NCBI GenBank assembly: GCA_963932145.1
Contig: OZ010572.1
Coordinates: 78,437,049 to 78,501,048, forward strand
Direction of reading: 5' to 3'
Source of the DNA: Acanthosepion lycidas
Taxonomy: Eukaryota > Mollusca > Cephalopoda > Sepiida > Sepiidae
Length of the DNA stretch: 64,000 bases
Part shown: positions 20,031 through 32,179 of the stretch, in pieces
Numbering within the stretch: position 1 is the first letter of the stretch
Layout: each line of letters starts with the position of its first letter
Translations under genes and position numbers: made by a program
The notes under the pieces: model-generated
Told to the model about the DNA's origin: nothing
Seen by the model: only the letters and a program-made list of their open reading frames with translations
Database searches by the model: none

Positions 20031-21270
20031 TCCTGTTATAAAAAAAATTACTAATCCTACTATGAAAACAACAAGTTTAGATAACAGATACTAGAAGCAA
20101 TTTATATTAAAAGATCAAATCCGGCTCTGAACAAAATCAACTATGAATATTGCAGTAATGTTCTCAAATTAACGTAACAGTTTTTTCATGCTTTAATGCG
20201 CGCGTGACCATGACATTAAAACATAGAGGGAAAAATTCAATAAAGGATAATTTTTTACGTTCTAATGAAGGCTTAGCACATTGTCAAGCGTTTTGCATTT
20301 AAAAGCATAATGAAAAATTTACGGTAATGGATAACGACGCACATCTTTGTATAAATACTTATACTAATGAACAAAATATAGTTTTGTACCACTTGCACCC
20401 CTGAAGATGATCGTGGAAGAAAATCGAAAGTACTTGGGAAATGAAAATAAAAGAAATTTAAACAGTTGTAGCAGAATTCTTTCATCCTTTAATATCAATA
20501 CACTACAAGTTTATTCGTGAGTATGAAAGGAATTTAATAAAAATTAGCAGACATAATGTCTGTAATTTATTCAATCAAATATATACACTAGCCAAAAATG
20601 ATGATTGATTTTAAATCATTGTTATAATTTGTGGAGAAAAAGGAGACATTTCAGTATTTCTCAATGATCTTGACGATGTTACCTCCATCTTCTTACTTTC
20701 TCCTTCTGTATTTTGCATAGAAGTCATTCCCGTGTTCAAATTTAAATTTAAATTAAAGGGAAAAATTTCTTTGCGTGGTTTGTGCAAAAACAGCTTCGTC
20801 TGACACCTTTGATATGTATTTAATGCAATACTTGATTGAATGAATTGATGAGCAGATTTCAACATTTATATGAGAGTTGAATTGTCACAATAAAGATGTA
20901 TTGTAAGACACTACCCACTGATTGGCTCAACTTGACGTCCATATTGTCTCATTTTGATCTTGCCGGCGTGACCTCCATCCTCTGTCTTTCTCCTTCTATA
21001 TTTTAGACAGGAGTCCTTCCCTCGTTCAAATTTAAATTTAATTTAAATCAAAGGGAAACAAAAGTGTGCCACCAGGGGACCCACTTTGATCAAAATGAAA
21101 TATACTATCCAAGTACCCTGAGTAATGTAGCTTCAGATTATATGTGGTTATGGGGCTTTATATCCAAATCTTTAGAAGTTTGATAAGAAACAAAGAGACA
21201 GAGGCTACAAGTTTTTATATGACAGACAAGCAAAATTTAATTCATTTTTTATTTAGTTTTTCTCTTTAGT
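20031..21270. other. Unassigned DNA with one hammerhead-like scrap
   Basis: CTGAAGATGATC at 20401 followed by ATCGAAAG fits a decayed hammerhead core with GAT/ATC pairing. Two related segments containing CTCCTTCTGTATTTTGCATA and a similar TATATTTTAGACAGGAGTCC lie near 20699 and 20990. No gene. Confidence 0.45.
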
Positions 21271-21274
21271 TGGA

Positions 21275-21277
<3 letters not shown>

Positions 21278-21341
<64 letters not shown>
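21278..21341. repeat. (TA)n microsatellite
   Basis: About 32 units. Confidence 0.95.
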
Positions 21342-21342
<1 letters not shown>

Positions 21343-21452
21343 CGCACATTGAGTGGTGGCGTTAATAAGAGAGAGCTGGATGTTATATAACGGATGTATA
21401 TTCTATATGTAATTTCTCTTTAATTATGTAACGGTTAGTCTCAACTCACCAC

Positions 21453-21490
21453 CTGAAGATTGCGCTGCGCATGAAACTCCGAATCTAGCT
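21453..21490 (+). ncRNA. Hammerhead-like core, partial
   Basis: CTGAAGA, stem II TGCG/CGCA, GAAAC, then ACT-CCG-AAT-C. It is the same type as 16069-16109 but with a changed, still pairing, stem II. Stem III has a mismatch and stem I is not apparent. Confidence 0.35.
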
Positions 21491-21503
21491 ACCAGTTATG
21501 AAA

Positions 21504-21507
<4 letters not shown>

Positions 21508-21594
<87 letters not shown>

Positions 21595-21645
21595 TGAACC
21601 GACTCTGGAATATATAGATATATTCCAGAGTCGGTTCATATCTAT
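21508..21645. repeat. (TA)n(GATA)n ending in a perfect palindrome
   Basis: The palindrome at about 21592-21645 has arms beginning GATATGAACCGACTCTGGAA and meets at ATATAGATATAT. Confidence 0.9.
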
Positions 21646-23590
21646 CTATGATATTTTTGTTCATTCTTTCTTATATTTTTCCTCTGCATTATTTCGGATG
21701 CTTTCGTATTCCATACTTCATATGATTCCCCCATTGCCAGTTAAACTTGGTTATTTTTTACCCTCGCTTTCTACTTTCAACTTTTCCTTTTTTTTTTCTC
21801 TCTCTCTTTCTCTTTTACACCATTTTTTTCTTTCCTCTTACTCACGCCTTCCTCTCTTTCCAGCAAAATTCTTTTCTTTCTTTTCTTTTCACTTTCGTTT
21901 TGTTTTATTTCACTCAATACTGCTTTTTATACTCCTTTTTTTTTACTTTTTAAATGGCACTAATGCACTTTCTCTTCGTCACTTGTTCATTCCTTTTCCC
22001 GCTTCAATAAGTAGGTCATACGAGCAGCAGCACTTTCCGACCAAAACTTTCCTGTTCCTCGTTCAGCTGACACATTTATCGATAGGAAGGTTGATTTTAA
22101 AACATATTGATTAACCACCGCCTATTCAAATTAGACACAACCCGAGAAAGAAACCCAACCGCATGTTATTAAAAACAGTCATGTGTGACAGATGGTGGCT
22201 AGCAAAATAGGGTTAGTTATCCTTTAGTTAAAGTTACATCACTTTATTTCTTGTCTTCATGCGGTCGAAACTGCAGAGTCGGCGATGTTATCCTGCGTCC
22301 GGACGTGTGTTCATCTCTGATAGCAAGATTTCACCTTTGAGCGTAACCTATTGACAATCGAATGCAGAGAATAATGAATTAAGCATTGAAAAGGGAAGCA
22401 GCAGAATAAATGCAAGAAAACACCGTGAAATGGAAATTAACGATTATTAATAAAGAGAACAACCGTGTAAATGGCGAATAAAAAGAACGAGAATGAAGAT
22501 TATGCTGCGTTTGAGACGGGGTGTAACAGATGAGAGAGAGAGAGCGGGAGAGAATGAGAATGAAACGGGATGAAGCGAGAAGATGAGATCTGAATAAAAA
22601 AACGATTGGCGAAGAAACGAATTAAAATTTGAAGGACGTATAAAGTCGAAGAAAGCAGGAGCGACGGGAAAGTGAGAGAGAGAGAGAGAGGATGAGAATA
22701 TGGGTAAATAAGAGAATGGAATGCTTCAAAATGCGAACGGGAAAAGAACTTGGTTATAAAAAACGAACAGAAGAGAATAAAATACAAAGACGCATAAGAT
22801 TTAAGACGGAAAATGAATTAAAAAAAAAACGCATAATAGCAATAATAATAAGAAAATAGAAAGATATGATTTAACGAATGCGAATAGATATAAAGTAATG
22901 CAATATACACCAAGCCCTTTAAGAGAGTAGTATTAAGTAATAGATGTTAGCAGGAGACAGACAATCTTGAATAAGTACGATGGTCGCCGAAGACTGGCGA
23001 AAGGAAACGAATGAATTTTAATGATCATTGTTCAAACCACGTTTTTGTATTTGGCATAATATCTCATTAAAACAGGTTTGTCATTATCTCGATGCCTTAT
23101 AGTGTAACAGACGCTACAACTGTTTAGGCCATACACGTATTCATTGAAAACCCTATAAACAGCAACGATTCTTTTCCAGCTTTTGTACATGCGTACGATA
23201 AAAAGAAACCAGGGGGCAGACGTAGCGCAAATGCCGAGAGACTAGCCCTCTTTCGTAGCGTTCTGGAGACGAGATAGGACGCTAGTCTCAGCGCTCCTAG
23301 GATACACACATGTCTTAGAAAAGACACCTTACCCATCTTTTCACCTAACAACAGAGTAACTTCAACCACATCCATCTCTTTCGTTTTAGACTTAATATCC
23401 TAAAAATATTTCTTAAATTTACACCCGCTTTCAGAAACACTCATGGAAGATTATCCATACTAAAAGTTACCGATAGGATAACAATTTCGAAATTATTTCA
23501 GTCATTTCTTTGGTTTTTATTTCTCTCAGCCAGTTCAAAAATTGTATTTTGGAGGGATCAACACACCACACCTTTCCAGACTCAAAAAAC
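21646..23590. other. No gene; pyrimidine-rich then purine-rich stretches
   Basis: 21780-21960 is T/C-rich; 22380-22860 is A/G-rich with GA runs. ORFs at 21698, 22500 and 23124 have no domain and follow base composition. Confidence 0.55.
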
Positions 23591-23601
23591 GAAACTACGT
23601 A

Positions 23602-24136
23602 CGAGGTTTTATCAAAAAAAAGTATCAGGGCTGGTGCTATAAAATGAAAACTGCAAAACATATAAATTCGACATCTAATCTCCTTCGAAGAAGTAGTCTC
23701 CTTTTGAAGCCAGCAGAGTTTCCATTGATTTCTTTTTTCGGTAATGCGTGCAGCTGCTTCGACGCATTCTCTTGGATTTCCTAGGCGTCTTGAACTCTTG
23801 TGCCTTTCACATGGGATTTGCTTTTTGAAGAGGAAGAAATTGTAAGGGTCGAGATCTGAGAAATGAAAAGGTTGTCGGAATTGGGGAATGTAGTGCTTGG
23901 CCAAAAACTGCTACACAAGACAGGTTCCGCGGTGGAACCTCCGTGGTGTGGTGAGACGACCACACTCTACACACTTTCCTTCCAATCGCTGCTATAAAAA
24001 TAAGCGGGGGAGAACTTTATGACTCGGTGTGTGTACGCGACAGACTTCCAGGTCAATCTGAACCAAGCGGCGTTCCTCTGCGTACTTTAGCTCCGTTACG
24101 ATAGTAACAGTACCGATACCTTTTGATCAGACCTCG
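23602..24136 (-). mobile_element. Internally deleted mariner-like element (535 bp)
   Basis: The ends are CGAGGTTTTATCAAAAAAAA on the left and, reversed, CGAGGTCTGATCAAAAGGTA on the right, with TA at 23600-23601 and 24137-24138. Only the C-terminal part of the transposase is left, so most of the frame has been lost. Confidence 0.8.
23660..23904 (-). pseudogene. Mariner-like transposase C-terminal remnant
   Basis: Minus-strand frames give HYIPQFRQPFHFSDLDPYNF then FLF, and after a frameshift SHVKGTRVQDA followed by EIQENASKQLHALPKKE. This matches the end of the catalytic domain and C-terminus of a mariner lineage different from that at 4773. The position of the last catalytic acid is altered in the visible frame. 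Inactive. Confidence 0.65.
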
Positions 24137-24138
24137 TA

Positions 24139-25525
24139 CAACAATATGAATGAATGCATTTCCATCAGACTTATTAAATAATCATTCTATGTATATCTAT
24201 CTATCTAGCTAGCTAGCTAGCTAGCTATTTGTGTTTGTATGTGTGTATAGAGAAGATAAGATTCGCAGTCATAATTTCTCAATGACTATTCGTTCTGCAA
24301 TCGAAAATTGTAAGCTTTATATTTTAAAAATAGTCGAAGTTTTTAATCAACCTTAGAGGCACTGCATATAATTTGCAAGACGTCTAGTTACATTACGTCG
24401 ATTTTATTGTATACATAAATATTCTATTTTTAAATTATATTTTCTTTTCGCGTTTTAATATATTTCATTATGCAGTTTCCTCATACAATATGCTAGTATG
24501 ATATAATACGATGGAATAACGATTTATTTTGTTTTAATGTCACTTTTAGCAATGCTTTTGCAATTCGATCAACGAAATTGTATCATAATACTCTATGGCA
24601 AACCATAATAACGCCCTATAGTAAAACATTTTAAATTTTTATATGGCTAAACTATTACCCAATAAGAAATATTAAAGGGTTTTTTAATATAATTATAATT
24701 TAAATAACGTTGCATTTAAAATCATTTTTTAATATTTTTCTAAATTCGACCATCTTTCTATAATATAATTATCATTTAAAAAGTAACAAACTTTATTTAC
24801 ACTATTTATATTCGATTATTTTTTGTTGTTGTCTTTATCGTGATAACAACTGCAAAGATGAGGACAATAGTTAGCATATACATAGCGTAAATAATGATAA
24901 CGCATCGTCTCATAAATTCAGACAGAAAGTATCGATCGAAAAAGAAATTTTTATAGAATATATATTTAATAGTATATTCGATAAATATACAATTTTAGAA
25001 CAAGTAAGTATTTTGAAGGGAATAATTTATGAAAAAAATATTCCCATTCTTTTTTTTCTTTTTCTTTTTTTCACTTGACACCACTGAACCCCATGGAAGT
25101 GACCCTGAACCTCCTTCCCGAAACCGATTATTCTTTGATAACACGTGCGAATGCGAAAAGGCGGCTGCGAATTGTCGTAATCCCCACCACCACATACATA
25201 CAAACATATACGTGGAGAAATACGGCTCTGCGATTTCTCTGGCGTGAGACAACCGAACCAAATCTTATCCACCATTTTGATATGTTATCTGCTCGAAAGA
25301 TGCACAAGTGATTCTCCGGTCCAGTGTCAGATATTTTGATCGAAACAAGTTGAAAATGAAGTATTGCTTGTTAAGTTTTTAACCAGGCTTTTCGATATTT
25401 CTTTCCATTTGTCCTATGCAGGAAATCGTACGACTTGGAGATGCAATAGAAAACAATAACACGCAGAATTGAATTTGTGCGTATTAAACACTATAAAGAG
25501 ATGATAATCTATATCATGGCTAAAA
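24139..25525. other. Unassigned AT-rich DNA, SINE B scrap at 24845-24935
   Basis: The scrap reads GCAAAGATGAGGACAATAG and related 3' body bases. CTAT/AGCT tandem units lie near 24194-24226. A GC-richer patch at 25075-25260 gives ORFs on both strands without recognisable domains. Confidence 0.5.
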
Positions 25526-25621
25526 TATATGCACACTACACGCAAAAAGGTTGGGAATCTTAAATTATTTAACAAACAAACACCTTAAAATGAGATATTT
25601 TTGTAATGTTTTAACGTCTAA

Positions 25622-25900
25622 GTGATGCTGAGGACGGTGAATATGCTAAGGGTACCATGGAAAGAGGGCTTGGAAAATCTGATACTCACAGGACGGATAG
25701 AGAGCAAGAGGGACAGAGGAAAGCAGTGTGTAATATACATGATGGGATTGAGTAAATGGATGGTAGAACGGGGTTTGGAAGAAATAGCGAAACTTATTAA
25801 GAACTACAAGGGACAGGAAGATGTGGAGGGCCATGATCACTTACGTCCTGAACTGACACGGCACATAAAAGAAGAAGGGAAAGAAACTTCGAATTCCTAA
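25622..25900 (+). pseudogene. LINE ORF2 C-terminal fragment
   Basis: A 92-codon frame containing GLENLILTGRIESKRDRGKQ, then YMMGLSKWM and IAKLIKN. The L-TG-I-GKR-RG-Q block is the usual sequence beyond the RT domain in many non-LTR elements. No RT core and no 3' tail are present. The segment just upstream (25530-25610) resembles the left end of the Tc1-like relic at 26427, so two decayed elements abut. Clade not determined. Confidence 0.65.
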
Positions 25901-26424
25901 ACCCAGACATATGGAATAGCTTAGTAAGTAGTCGTCTAAGGAAAGAAAAACCACGACAAAAAATACTTTCTCAGTGTATAGAATTTGTGTGTAGAATTTG
26001 TGGTCAATCACCCAACCGCGTCAAGCATTTTGATAGCAAACACATCACCCTGGGGCCTTATCTGCCACCAGGCTGCAGGCAGATAGCATAATAATATTTG
26101 AGTCCGTAATATTTACTTTATAGATGACCTCTTAGCCGACTTTTACCCTGCAGTCGGCGTAATATTTGCCCTGTAGACAGTATATGTTTTGTACCTCGAT
26201 TGCCTAAGGTTTTAGTAAACTTTAAGACAGTCTTGCTTCAGTAAAGTAACACGCTTACCGCCAGAATTGCTTCCTTAAATATTTGCATTTTTCATTTAAA
26301 GGCCGCTGTAGGTTATCTTTCAGATCGACAACATTTATTATAGATAGCGGTACTTTCTCCGTTAGGGGTGCTATTCTGCTTTCAACGAGGCAAGATTTTC
26401 TTAGAATCAAGTTATCCATAACAG
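25901..26424. other. Unassigned DNA
   Basis: No gene or shared repeat recognised. Confidence 0.5.
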
Positions 26425-26426
26425 TA

Positions 26427-27254
26427 CAAGCAAAATGTTTGGGGCAACCCTGAATTTTAAATAATACCTTAAAATGGGATATTTTTGGATTTTCTTTAAA
26501 ATAAAGTAAAAGATAAAATTTCAGTGGCTATAGTGTATTTCTTTTACTTTTTAGTCTTTCTCTTCTAGGCACCACTTATAACCAAAAGGTTCATATTTGG
26601 ATTCGTCTGATCAAAAATACATTTTGCTAAATTATGAATATTTTGTATGATAAAAATTATATTTTGTTTTCACCATTCATATCTCTATAGACATTTTAGA
26701 TTACTAAAATGGACGGAGAATTGATTCAGATGAAGAAAAAAGAACACTATCATTTGATTTTTCAAAGAGATGCTATACTGTCTGGTTTAGCATAATTGAA
26801 AAAAAAATAATATTTCAAAAAACAACGATCGAAAACATTCTTCTAAATTATGTCAAAATTAACTCGAGTCAAAAAAAAAGAACAAAATTTTGGAAATTAT
26901 GACTGAGCCGCCTCAATCTTCTGATCTCCCTCCCTTTGAATTACTATGGGATGAATTAGGTAGGATAGGTCGAAGAGAATACACAAAGCGTGAGAGTGAG
27001 CTTTTTTTCAAAAACTGTTTGAAAGAATGCCAAGAATTTATGAAGCAGTAATTAAGTGAGGTGATGGTTTTATTGACGAAAACAAAATATTATGTCTTTG
27101 TATGATAATTTCTTTTATAGTTAAGTGTTTATTTTTGTAAAAATAATAGCAAATTCACTGTAGTTAGAGAATATTTCTTACGTAAAAAAGATATCTCATT
27201 TAAAGGCGTTTTTTAAAGAAATGCCAGGTAGCCTCAAACTTTTTGATCGCAGTG
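26427..27254 (+). mobile_element. Tc1-like transposon relic with transposase scraps
   Basis: TA-bounded ends: left CAAGCAAAATGTTTGGGGC and right, reversed, CACTGCGATCAAAAAGTTTG. Inside, on the plus strand, a decayed segment resembling the second catalytic region reads KHSSKLCQN. It is followed by PPQSSDLPPFELLWDEL (26898-26950 region), which carries the acidic residue and LW block of the third catalytic motif, and a C-terminus with KRESELFF. Multiple stops and an internal deletion make it inactive. DD34E-type family by motif. Confidence 0.7.
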
Positions 27255-27256
27255 TA

Positions 27257-28195
27257 TATGTCTCAAACTTTTAAGATCCGAATATCGCAAAGTGTTTAAT
27301 GCGATAAAAATGAAGATGCGTAACAACAGTTTGTACAGTTAAGAAGTGGAAATGAATTGGATAGGGGAGTTCGAAGAGAATACCCAAAGAGTGAGCGTGA
27401 ACTTTTTTCAGTGTTTGAAGAATGCTAAGGAAGGTCTTCCATCTACTTTTCTTTTCCAAAAACTGTTAAAAAGAATGCCAAAAATTTGTAAAGCAGTAAT
27501 TAAGGAGGGTGGTGATTTTAATGATGAAAGCAAAATACGCCATTGTATATTTTTTATAGTTAAGTTTATTTTATCAAAAAAAAAAATAAACTGTAGTTAC
27601 TGAATATCTGCCGATATTTCTGAGATGAAGTATTACGTACATTATTTACATTATTCGGACTATTGTCCTCATCTTTGTCGCCATATTTATTACAACGTTT
27701 CTTCTTCAGGTGGTTTGAATGTCGAACTGAACTCTTTTAGGTTTATAATACTCAGAAATTCATCCTTAAGGACACATGGCACAGTGGATAAAGGCGTTGG
27801 TTAGATCCAGTGACAGAACCCAGACTGTGAGTGAGTTCAATACCCGGTTAAGCCAGTGGAGCTCTTTCAGAGGGAAAATTAACAGGAGATAACTGACAAC
27901 TGATCCATTAAACATGGCACGTGGAACTAGAACAGTCTACCCCAGTGAGCGAAATAAAGGGTTCAGTTCCACATTCCAACCACCTGAAGAAGGCCGGAGC
28001 GTACAGCGAAACGTTGTAATAAATATGGCGACAAAAATGTGGACACTAGGCCGAAATGTTGTAATAAATATGGTGACAAAGATGAGGACAATAGGCCAAA
28101 TAATGTAGTTACTGAAATTTCATCTTTTACTTAAAATAAATACAAAAATATCTCATCTAAGGACATTTTTTTAAAATAAAAGGAAGATGGCCATA
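27257..28195 (+). mobile_element. Second Tc1-like relic, interrupted by SINE family B
   Basis: 27346-27560 encodes the transposase C-terminus (KLLKRMPKICKAVIKEGGDF, NDESKI), close to the part lost in the preceding copy. The 3' UTR is split by a 499-bp insertion. It resumes at 28104 with ACTGAAATTTCATC and reaches AAAAATATCTCATCTAAGG, matching the other copy's end region. Confidence 0.65.
27605..28103 (+). mobile_element. SINE family B, inverted-dimer form with 13-bp target duplication
   Basis: Flanked by the exact 13-mer TGTAGTTACTGAA (27592-27604 and 28104-28116). The left part is the body in reverse complement, including GTTTCTTCTTCAGGTGG, where the stem II arm is lost. At about 27770 a forward copy starts: GGACACATGGCACAGTGG head, box B GAGTTCAATACCC, body, with the hammerhead-like core at 27984 missing part of stem II. 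A 60-bp body segment is then duplicated (AAATGTTGTAATAAATATGG). Confidence 0.85.
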
Positions 28196-28344
28196 AATAT
28201 CATATACATATAGGTCATAGGGTAGTATATATGATACTGTTGGTGCATTTAATAACATATCAACATTTGTTGGGTTATTTAATACCAAATATAAGTATTA
28301 TAGTAGAGAAAGGCCAGTAAATCAAGCGATAAATAGACATAACT

Positions 28345-28715
28345 TGGATATACACTTAAGTCAAAAGTTAACCGTGAGTCCAGTTTGCTCTAGCGTCTAA
28401 AAGGTACACATGTCCCGTTTACAACTGAATCCAAAGACATACAGACCCCCGGTTTGCACTAGAGTCAAAAGGTATATATATGTCAAGCTTATACTTAAGT
28501 AAAAAAGGTAGCCAAAGGTCCAGTTCACACTAAGAGTCAAACGATACGCATAGATTTGGTTTACAGTCAAATGTAGATTCGCAGTCAAAATGCACGTTCA
28601 TGTTCGTTTTAGATCAGAGTATAAAGCTAGACATAGGTCCGGTTTATACTTGAATCAAAAAGTTACAGAGAGGTCCGTTTTACACATAGGCCCGTTTTAC
28701 TGGTTTACACTTTTA
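28345..28715 (+). repeat. Decayed minisatellite, unit about 35 bp
   Basis: Around nine diverged units share GTCCGGTTTACACT, AGAGTCAAAAGGTA and an ACATAG end, seen near 28378, 28410, 28446, 28483, 28518, 28552, 28634, 28672 and 28689. Unit length varies. Confidence 0.6.
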
Positions 28716-29073
28716 TATTGGACTTTCCATTTTTTTTTTGTTTTTTTTTGGTATCCTGTTATACAGATATTTTCACTTTTTTCTGTATCTTCCATGAATA
28801 GAGTTTAGAAAATTCCCAACAATAGAGAAGAAGAAATCGTTTTCTAACCGGATTTATTTACAATGTACGACGAAACAATCCTAAGAAAAAATAGACCTAC
28901 CGGGGATGACATTGCATTGTTGGCAGACTTGCAAGGAAAACTGTAAGAATCATGTTATAAAGGAAAGCATGAAGAGAGGACTATTAACTTTAATTAATAT
29001 TTGCCAGCATAAGAGACAGCAGGTGTGAGCTAAATATGGTGGACAACAAAACAAGTAGGTATCGAATTATAAC
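28716..29073. other. Unassigned AT-rich DNA
   Basis: No gene or repeat recognised. Confidence 0.5.
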
Positions 29074-29075
29074 TA

Positions 29076-29176
29076 TTAGGTTGGTGCAAAAATAATGACG
29101 TAATAATGTCGTTTTTTGACGTTAAAAAGACGTCAAAAAACGACATTATTACGTCATTATTTTTGCAACAACCTAA
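29076..29176. mobile_element. MADE1-like mariner MITE, copy 3 (101 bp)
   Basis: Same long form as copy 1, with TA at 29074-29075 and 29177-29178. One right-end base differs (GCAACAACC for GCACCAACC). Confidence 0.9.
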
Positions 29177-29178
29177 TA

Positions 29179-29574
29179 TATGAAAAGTGAGGTAACTGAC
29201 GAGGGGAATTGTAACGCAGAAACTAAAAGATATGATGATAATAGTAATGGAAATATTAAAAGTCTCCTTATAAGGAAACATTCAAAATTTATTGACCAAA
29301 TCACTAACATAGAATTGTACAAAATAACACAAACTAAATGACTTAATAACTTTTAACAGCAGCAACAACAAAGATGGATATCAAATATAATTCGAAGAGA
29401 AAATAATAAAAAAATTCAAAATATTTACATATTACTAACAAAAGTTTAAGAAAAAGCCTTCATCATTACTGGAAAGAGCTATAACAGTTAGTGGACTTGA
29501 CAAGCCTTCTCGTTGCCTCGGCCTAATGAATTTAAGATCAATACGAGATGATAAATAGTTCTCATTGTTTTACT
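29179..29574. other. Unassigned DNA
   Basis: No gene or repeat recognised. Confidence 0.5.
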
Positions 29575-29835
29575 ATTGAAATAGATTGATGTAACCGTTA
29601 GTTCTATTCTTATAGTTTATCTTCTCACGTGTGGACCACTCTTCCAGTTTCCTGCTTCCCTGCCACATAAAAAAATTAAATGCAATATCAATCGCCATTT
29701 TCTGTCTCCCTGAACTCTGTTTTGTATTGTCCGTTTTCCTCGCTAAAATCTTCTCGTTCTCTTTCAGCACCTGTAACCACTTGTTTCTTAATGGTATCAT
29801 GCCCTTGCTTAGAGTGGAATTATTAAAACAGACGG
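29575..29835 (+). pseudogene. LINE family L 3' end
   Basis: Aligns with 16950-17170: AAATTAAATGCAATATCAAT, then a tail with CCTTGCTTAGAGTGGAATTA and a short A run. The coding part is heavily mutated. Confidence 0.6.
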
Positions 29836-30212
29836 GGGAAATATTTAGTAAACTTATGCTACAAATATTTTCAGTAAAATAGAAGAGGAGGCTCAGAAAA
29901 CTGTAGAATATAAGATATTGTTTCACTTTTCAGAAGCGTCTGGAATTTATCAAGATAGGGATATTCTATTGAGCTGCTTCAGATTTTGAAAAGGATTAGG
30001 TGGATTTGCTAAGTAAAATACTGAATCCAGAATTGAGTGTTTTTTGGAGTGGTAAAAAACGAACTAACCATTTCGGAATATTTTTTTCTGAATTAATGTA
30101 AGGCATTTAATGTCATTGTAAAACATAATTTTAGATGGAAACAAGAAAAAACATGTCAAATGAAGAAGTGGGTGAAACATTCCCTGAACTGAAATGGGAC
30201 ACACACAAACAA

Positions 30213-30410
<198 letters not shown>

Positions 30411-30411
30411 G

Positions 30412-30640
30412 AGGTACGGTGGAGTAATGGATATCGGCTTGGATTGAGGAATCCAAGAGGGCAATCGAATCCATTACATTCACTTACGTGCTAATACCAT
30501 TGGGAAAGGTATGAATCCTCTTCTTCTCCCTCCAGATATGGGTAAAATAGCAGGACAGACTGGGTTCTATACCCTTGGATGGCAACTGGTCTAGGAGAAG
30601 GACAACTCTGAATTCAAAAACCTGCGGAGGGTCGTTTGGG
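30412..30640 (+). mobile_element. tRNA-derived SINE family C
   Basis: Box A-like GGTGGAGTAATGGATATCGG and box B-like GGGCAATCGAATCC, body ATTCACTTACGTGCTAATAC, 3' part AGGACAGACTGGGTTCTATA then GGATGGCAACTGGTCTAGG. Confidence 0.7.
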
Positions 30641-31089
30641 AACCTTGTGGCATTCGGTGCACCAGGTCTCTGTATTCGTCCCCCAAAAAAGTGTGGATGG
30701 TCCTGCACGAGGCCTTTACCACTATAATCAAATCTCATGTGCCGGTGTCGGGCTGTCGGTTTCCTGGAAACTGATCTGCTTGACCCTCATACGTCGAGTC
30801 TCGACGGGAGAGTCGATCATATATATATAGATATGAATGAATGAACGAAAGAATGCTTTTGTTAGGTTGTAAACTAACTCTCGTTGAAAGATATGTCAAC
30901 ATTGTTTCCTGTCAGATTAGAAACGGATTGAGATTTCGAAACGATGTAAATGTCTTATTTTCAAATTAATTATCTAACAATTTTATTTTCTTTTATTTTC
31001 TTTATCTGTTTTTCTTTTCCAAGTTAACAATACTTGAATATATTTGACAGTTTTCGAGATCTTTTATATCTTACGATTTTTTATTGATG
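30641..31089. other. Unassigned DNA
   Basis: No gene recognised. A T-rich gradient leads into the pyrimidine tract. Confidence 0.5.
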
Positions 31090-31705
31090 TGATCCGCTTT
31101 TTTTAATTTCTTCCTCGTTTACTTTTGTTCTTTTTCTTCTTTCTTTTCAATTTTTTCTTCTTTTTTATTTATATCTTTACTTTTCGCCCCTTCTTTATTC
31201 TTTATTTGTTAATTTTCCTTTTTTCCGTTTTCTTTTCCTGTCTTTTTCTTTCTTTCTTCCTTTCATTCCTTTTATTCTTAATTCTAACTTTATTTACTTT
31301 TTTTTTCCTTTTTCATCCATGTCTTATATCCTTTCAATTTTATTCATATTTTTGCTGTTCTTCTTCATTTGCTACTTACAAGCGTTCGTTTCTTTTTTTT
31401 TTTTTTTTTCTTGCTTTCTTTTTTTTACATTTCTTTTTACTTTTCTTTCTTTTTTCATTCTTTCTTTTCTATTTTCCGTTCTTACTTTTATTATTTATTT
31501 ATTTCTCTCTTACTTTCCTTTTTCATTCCTTCACTCTTTTCTTTTTATTTACTTTTTCAGTTTATGTTTTGCCTTTTTTATGTCTTTCTTGCATTTACTT
31601 ACTTTTCTTTCAGTTTTTTGTCCTCCATCTTTTCTTCCATTCTTTCTTTGTTTCGTTCTCTCTCTTTGAAAATATCTTGTCATTTTTCTCCCTTTTTCAG
31701 TTAGT
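31090..31705 (+). repeat. Pyrimidine-rich (T/C) tract
   Basis: About 600 bp dominated by T with C and few purines, but without the regular TTTC period of the 18-kb tract. Its three plus-strand ORFs are Phe/Leu/Ser artefacts. Confidence 0.85.
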
Positions 31706-31864
31706 ATAATTCCCAATTTTCTTCTATCGCGTAAGCTATGCAATCCTAATCTATACAAGCTATACAATCCTAATCTATACAATCTTGGATATAATTTCGT
31801 GTAGTTGGAAACGTTTCAACAAACTTCCTGTCCACAATGGCGATCCTCACTGATTCAATTATTC

Positions 31865-32178
31865 GTTTTCTACTGCTTATCAGCCCTTTTTGTTTTAGTT
31901 TTTTTTTTTTAATGATGGTTTAGCGATATAATTCTTGCTAATTAACCCATAGCTGGGGGGAGAAGAGGTGATTTGCGAGTAAGTGAATATAACGAACCCA
32001 ACAGGTATCGGAACTCGGTCCTCCGATTAATAATCCCGAGCCATTATCCTTTACACCACATGCACATCCAAGCTTACAGCACTTAGTATTCCCAGTCGGT
32101 CACCCACCTAGGGATACACCAGGCTTGAGCTACCTTAACTTCGACGATCGTACAAGAGCCAATATTTCAACGTCATAA
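31865..32178 (-). mobile_element. SINE family A, near full length
   Basis: Tail remnants, body (GCGAGTAAGTGAATATAACG), tRNA-like unit (GGAACTCGGTCCTCCG) and 5S-like head ending in TTTCAACGTCATAAGCC. Confidence 0.75.
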
Positions 32179-32179
32179 G

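Noticed and set aside
25029-25311. Overlapping ORFs on both strands
   Set aside because: No domain recognised and frames on both strands are equally open; only local GC is raised.
27914-28108. 64-codon ORF with an MARGTRTVY start, also seen at 40867-41076
   Set aside because: It is the body of SINE B read in one frame and is broken in other copies.
31125-31709. 194-codon hydrophobic ORF
   Set aside because: Lies in a T/C-rich tract with equally open overlapping frames.
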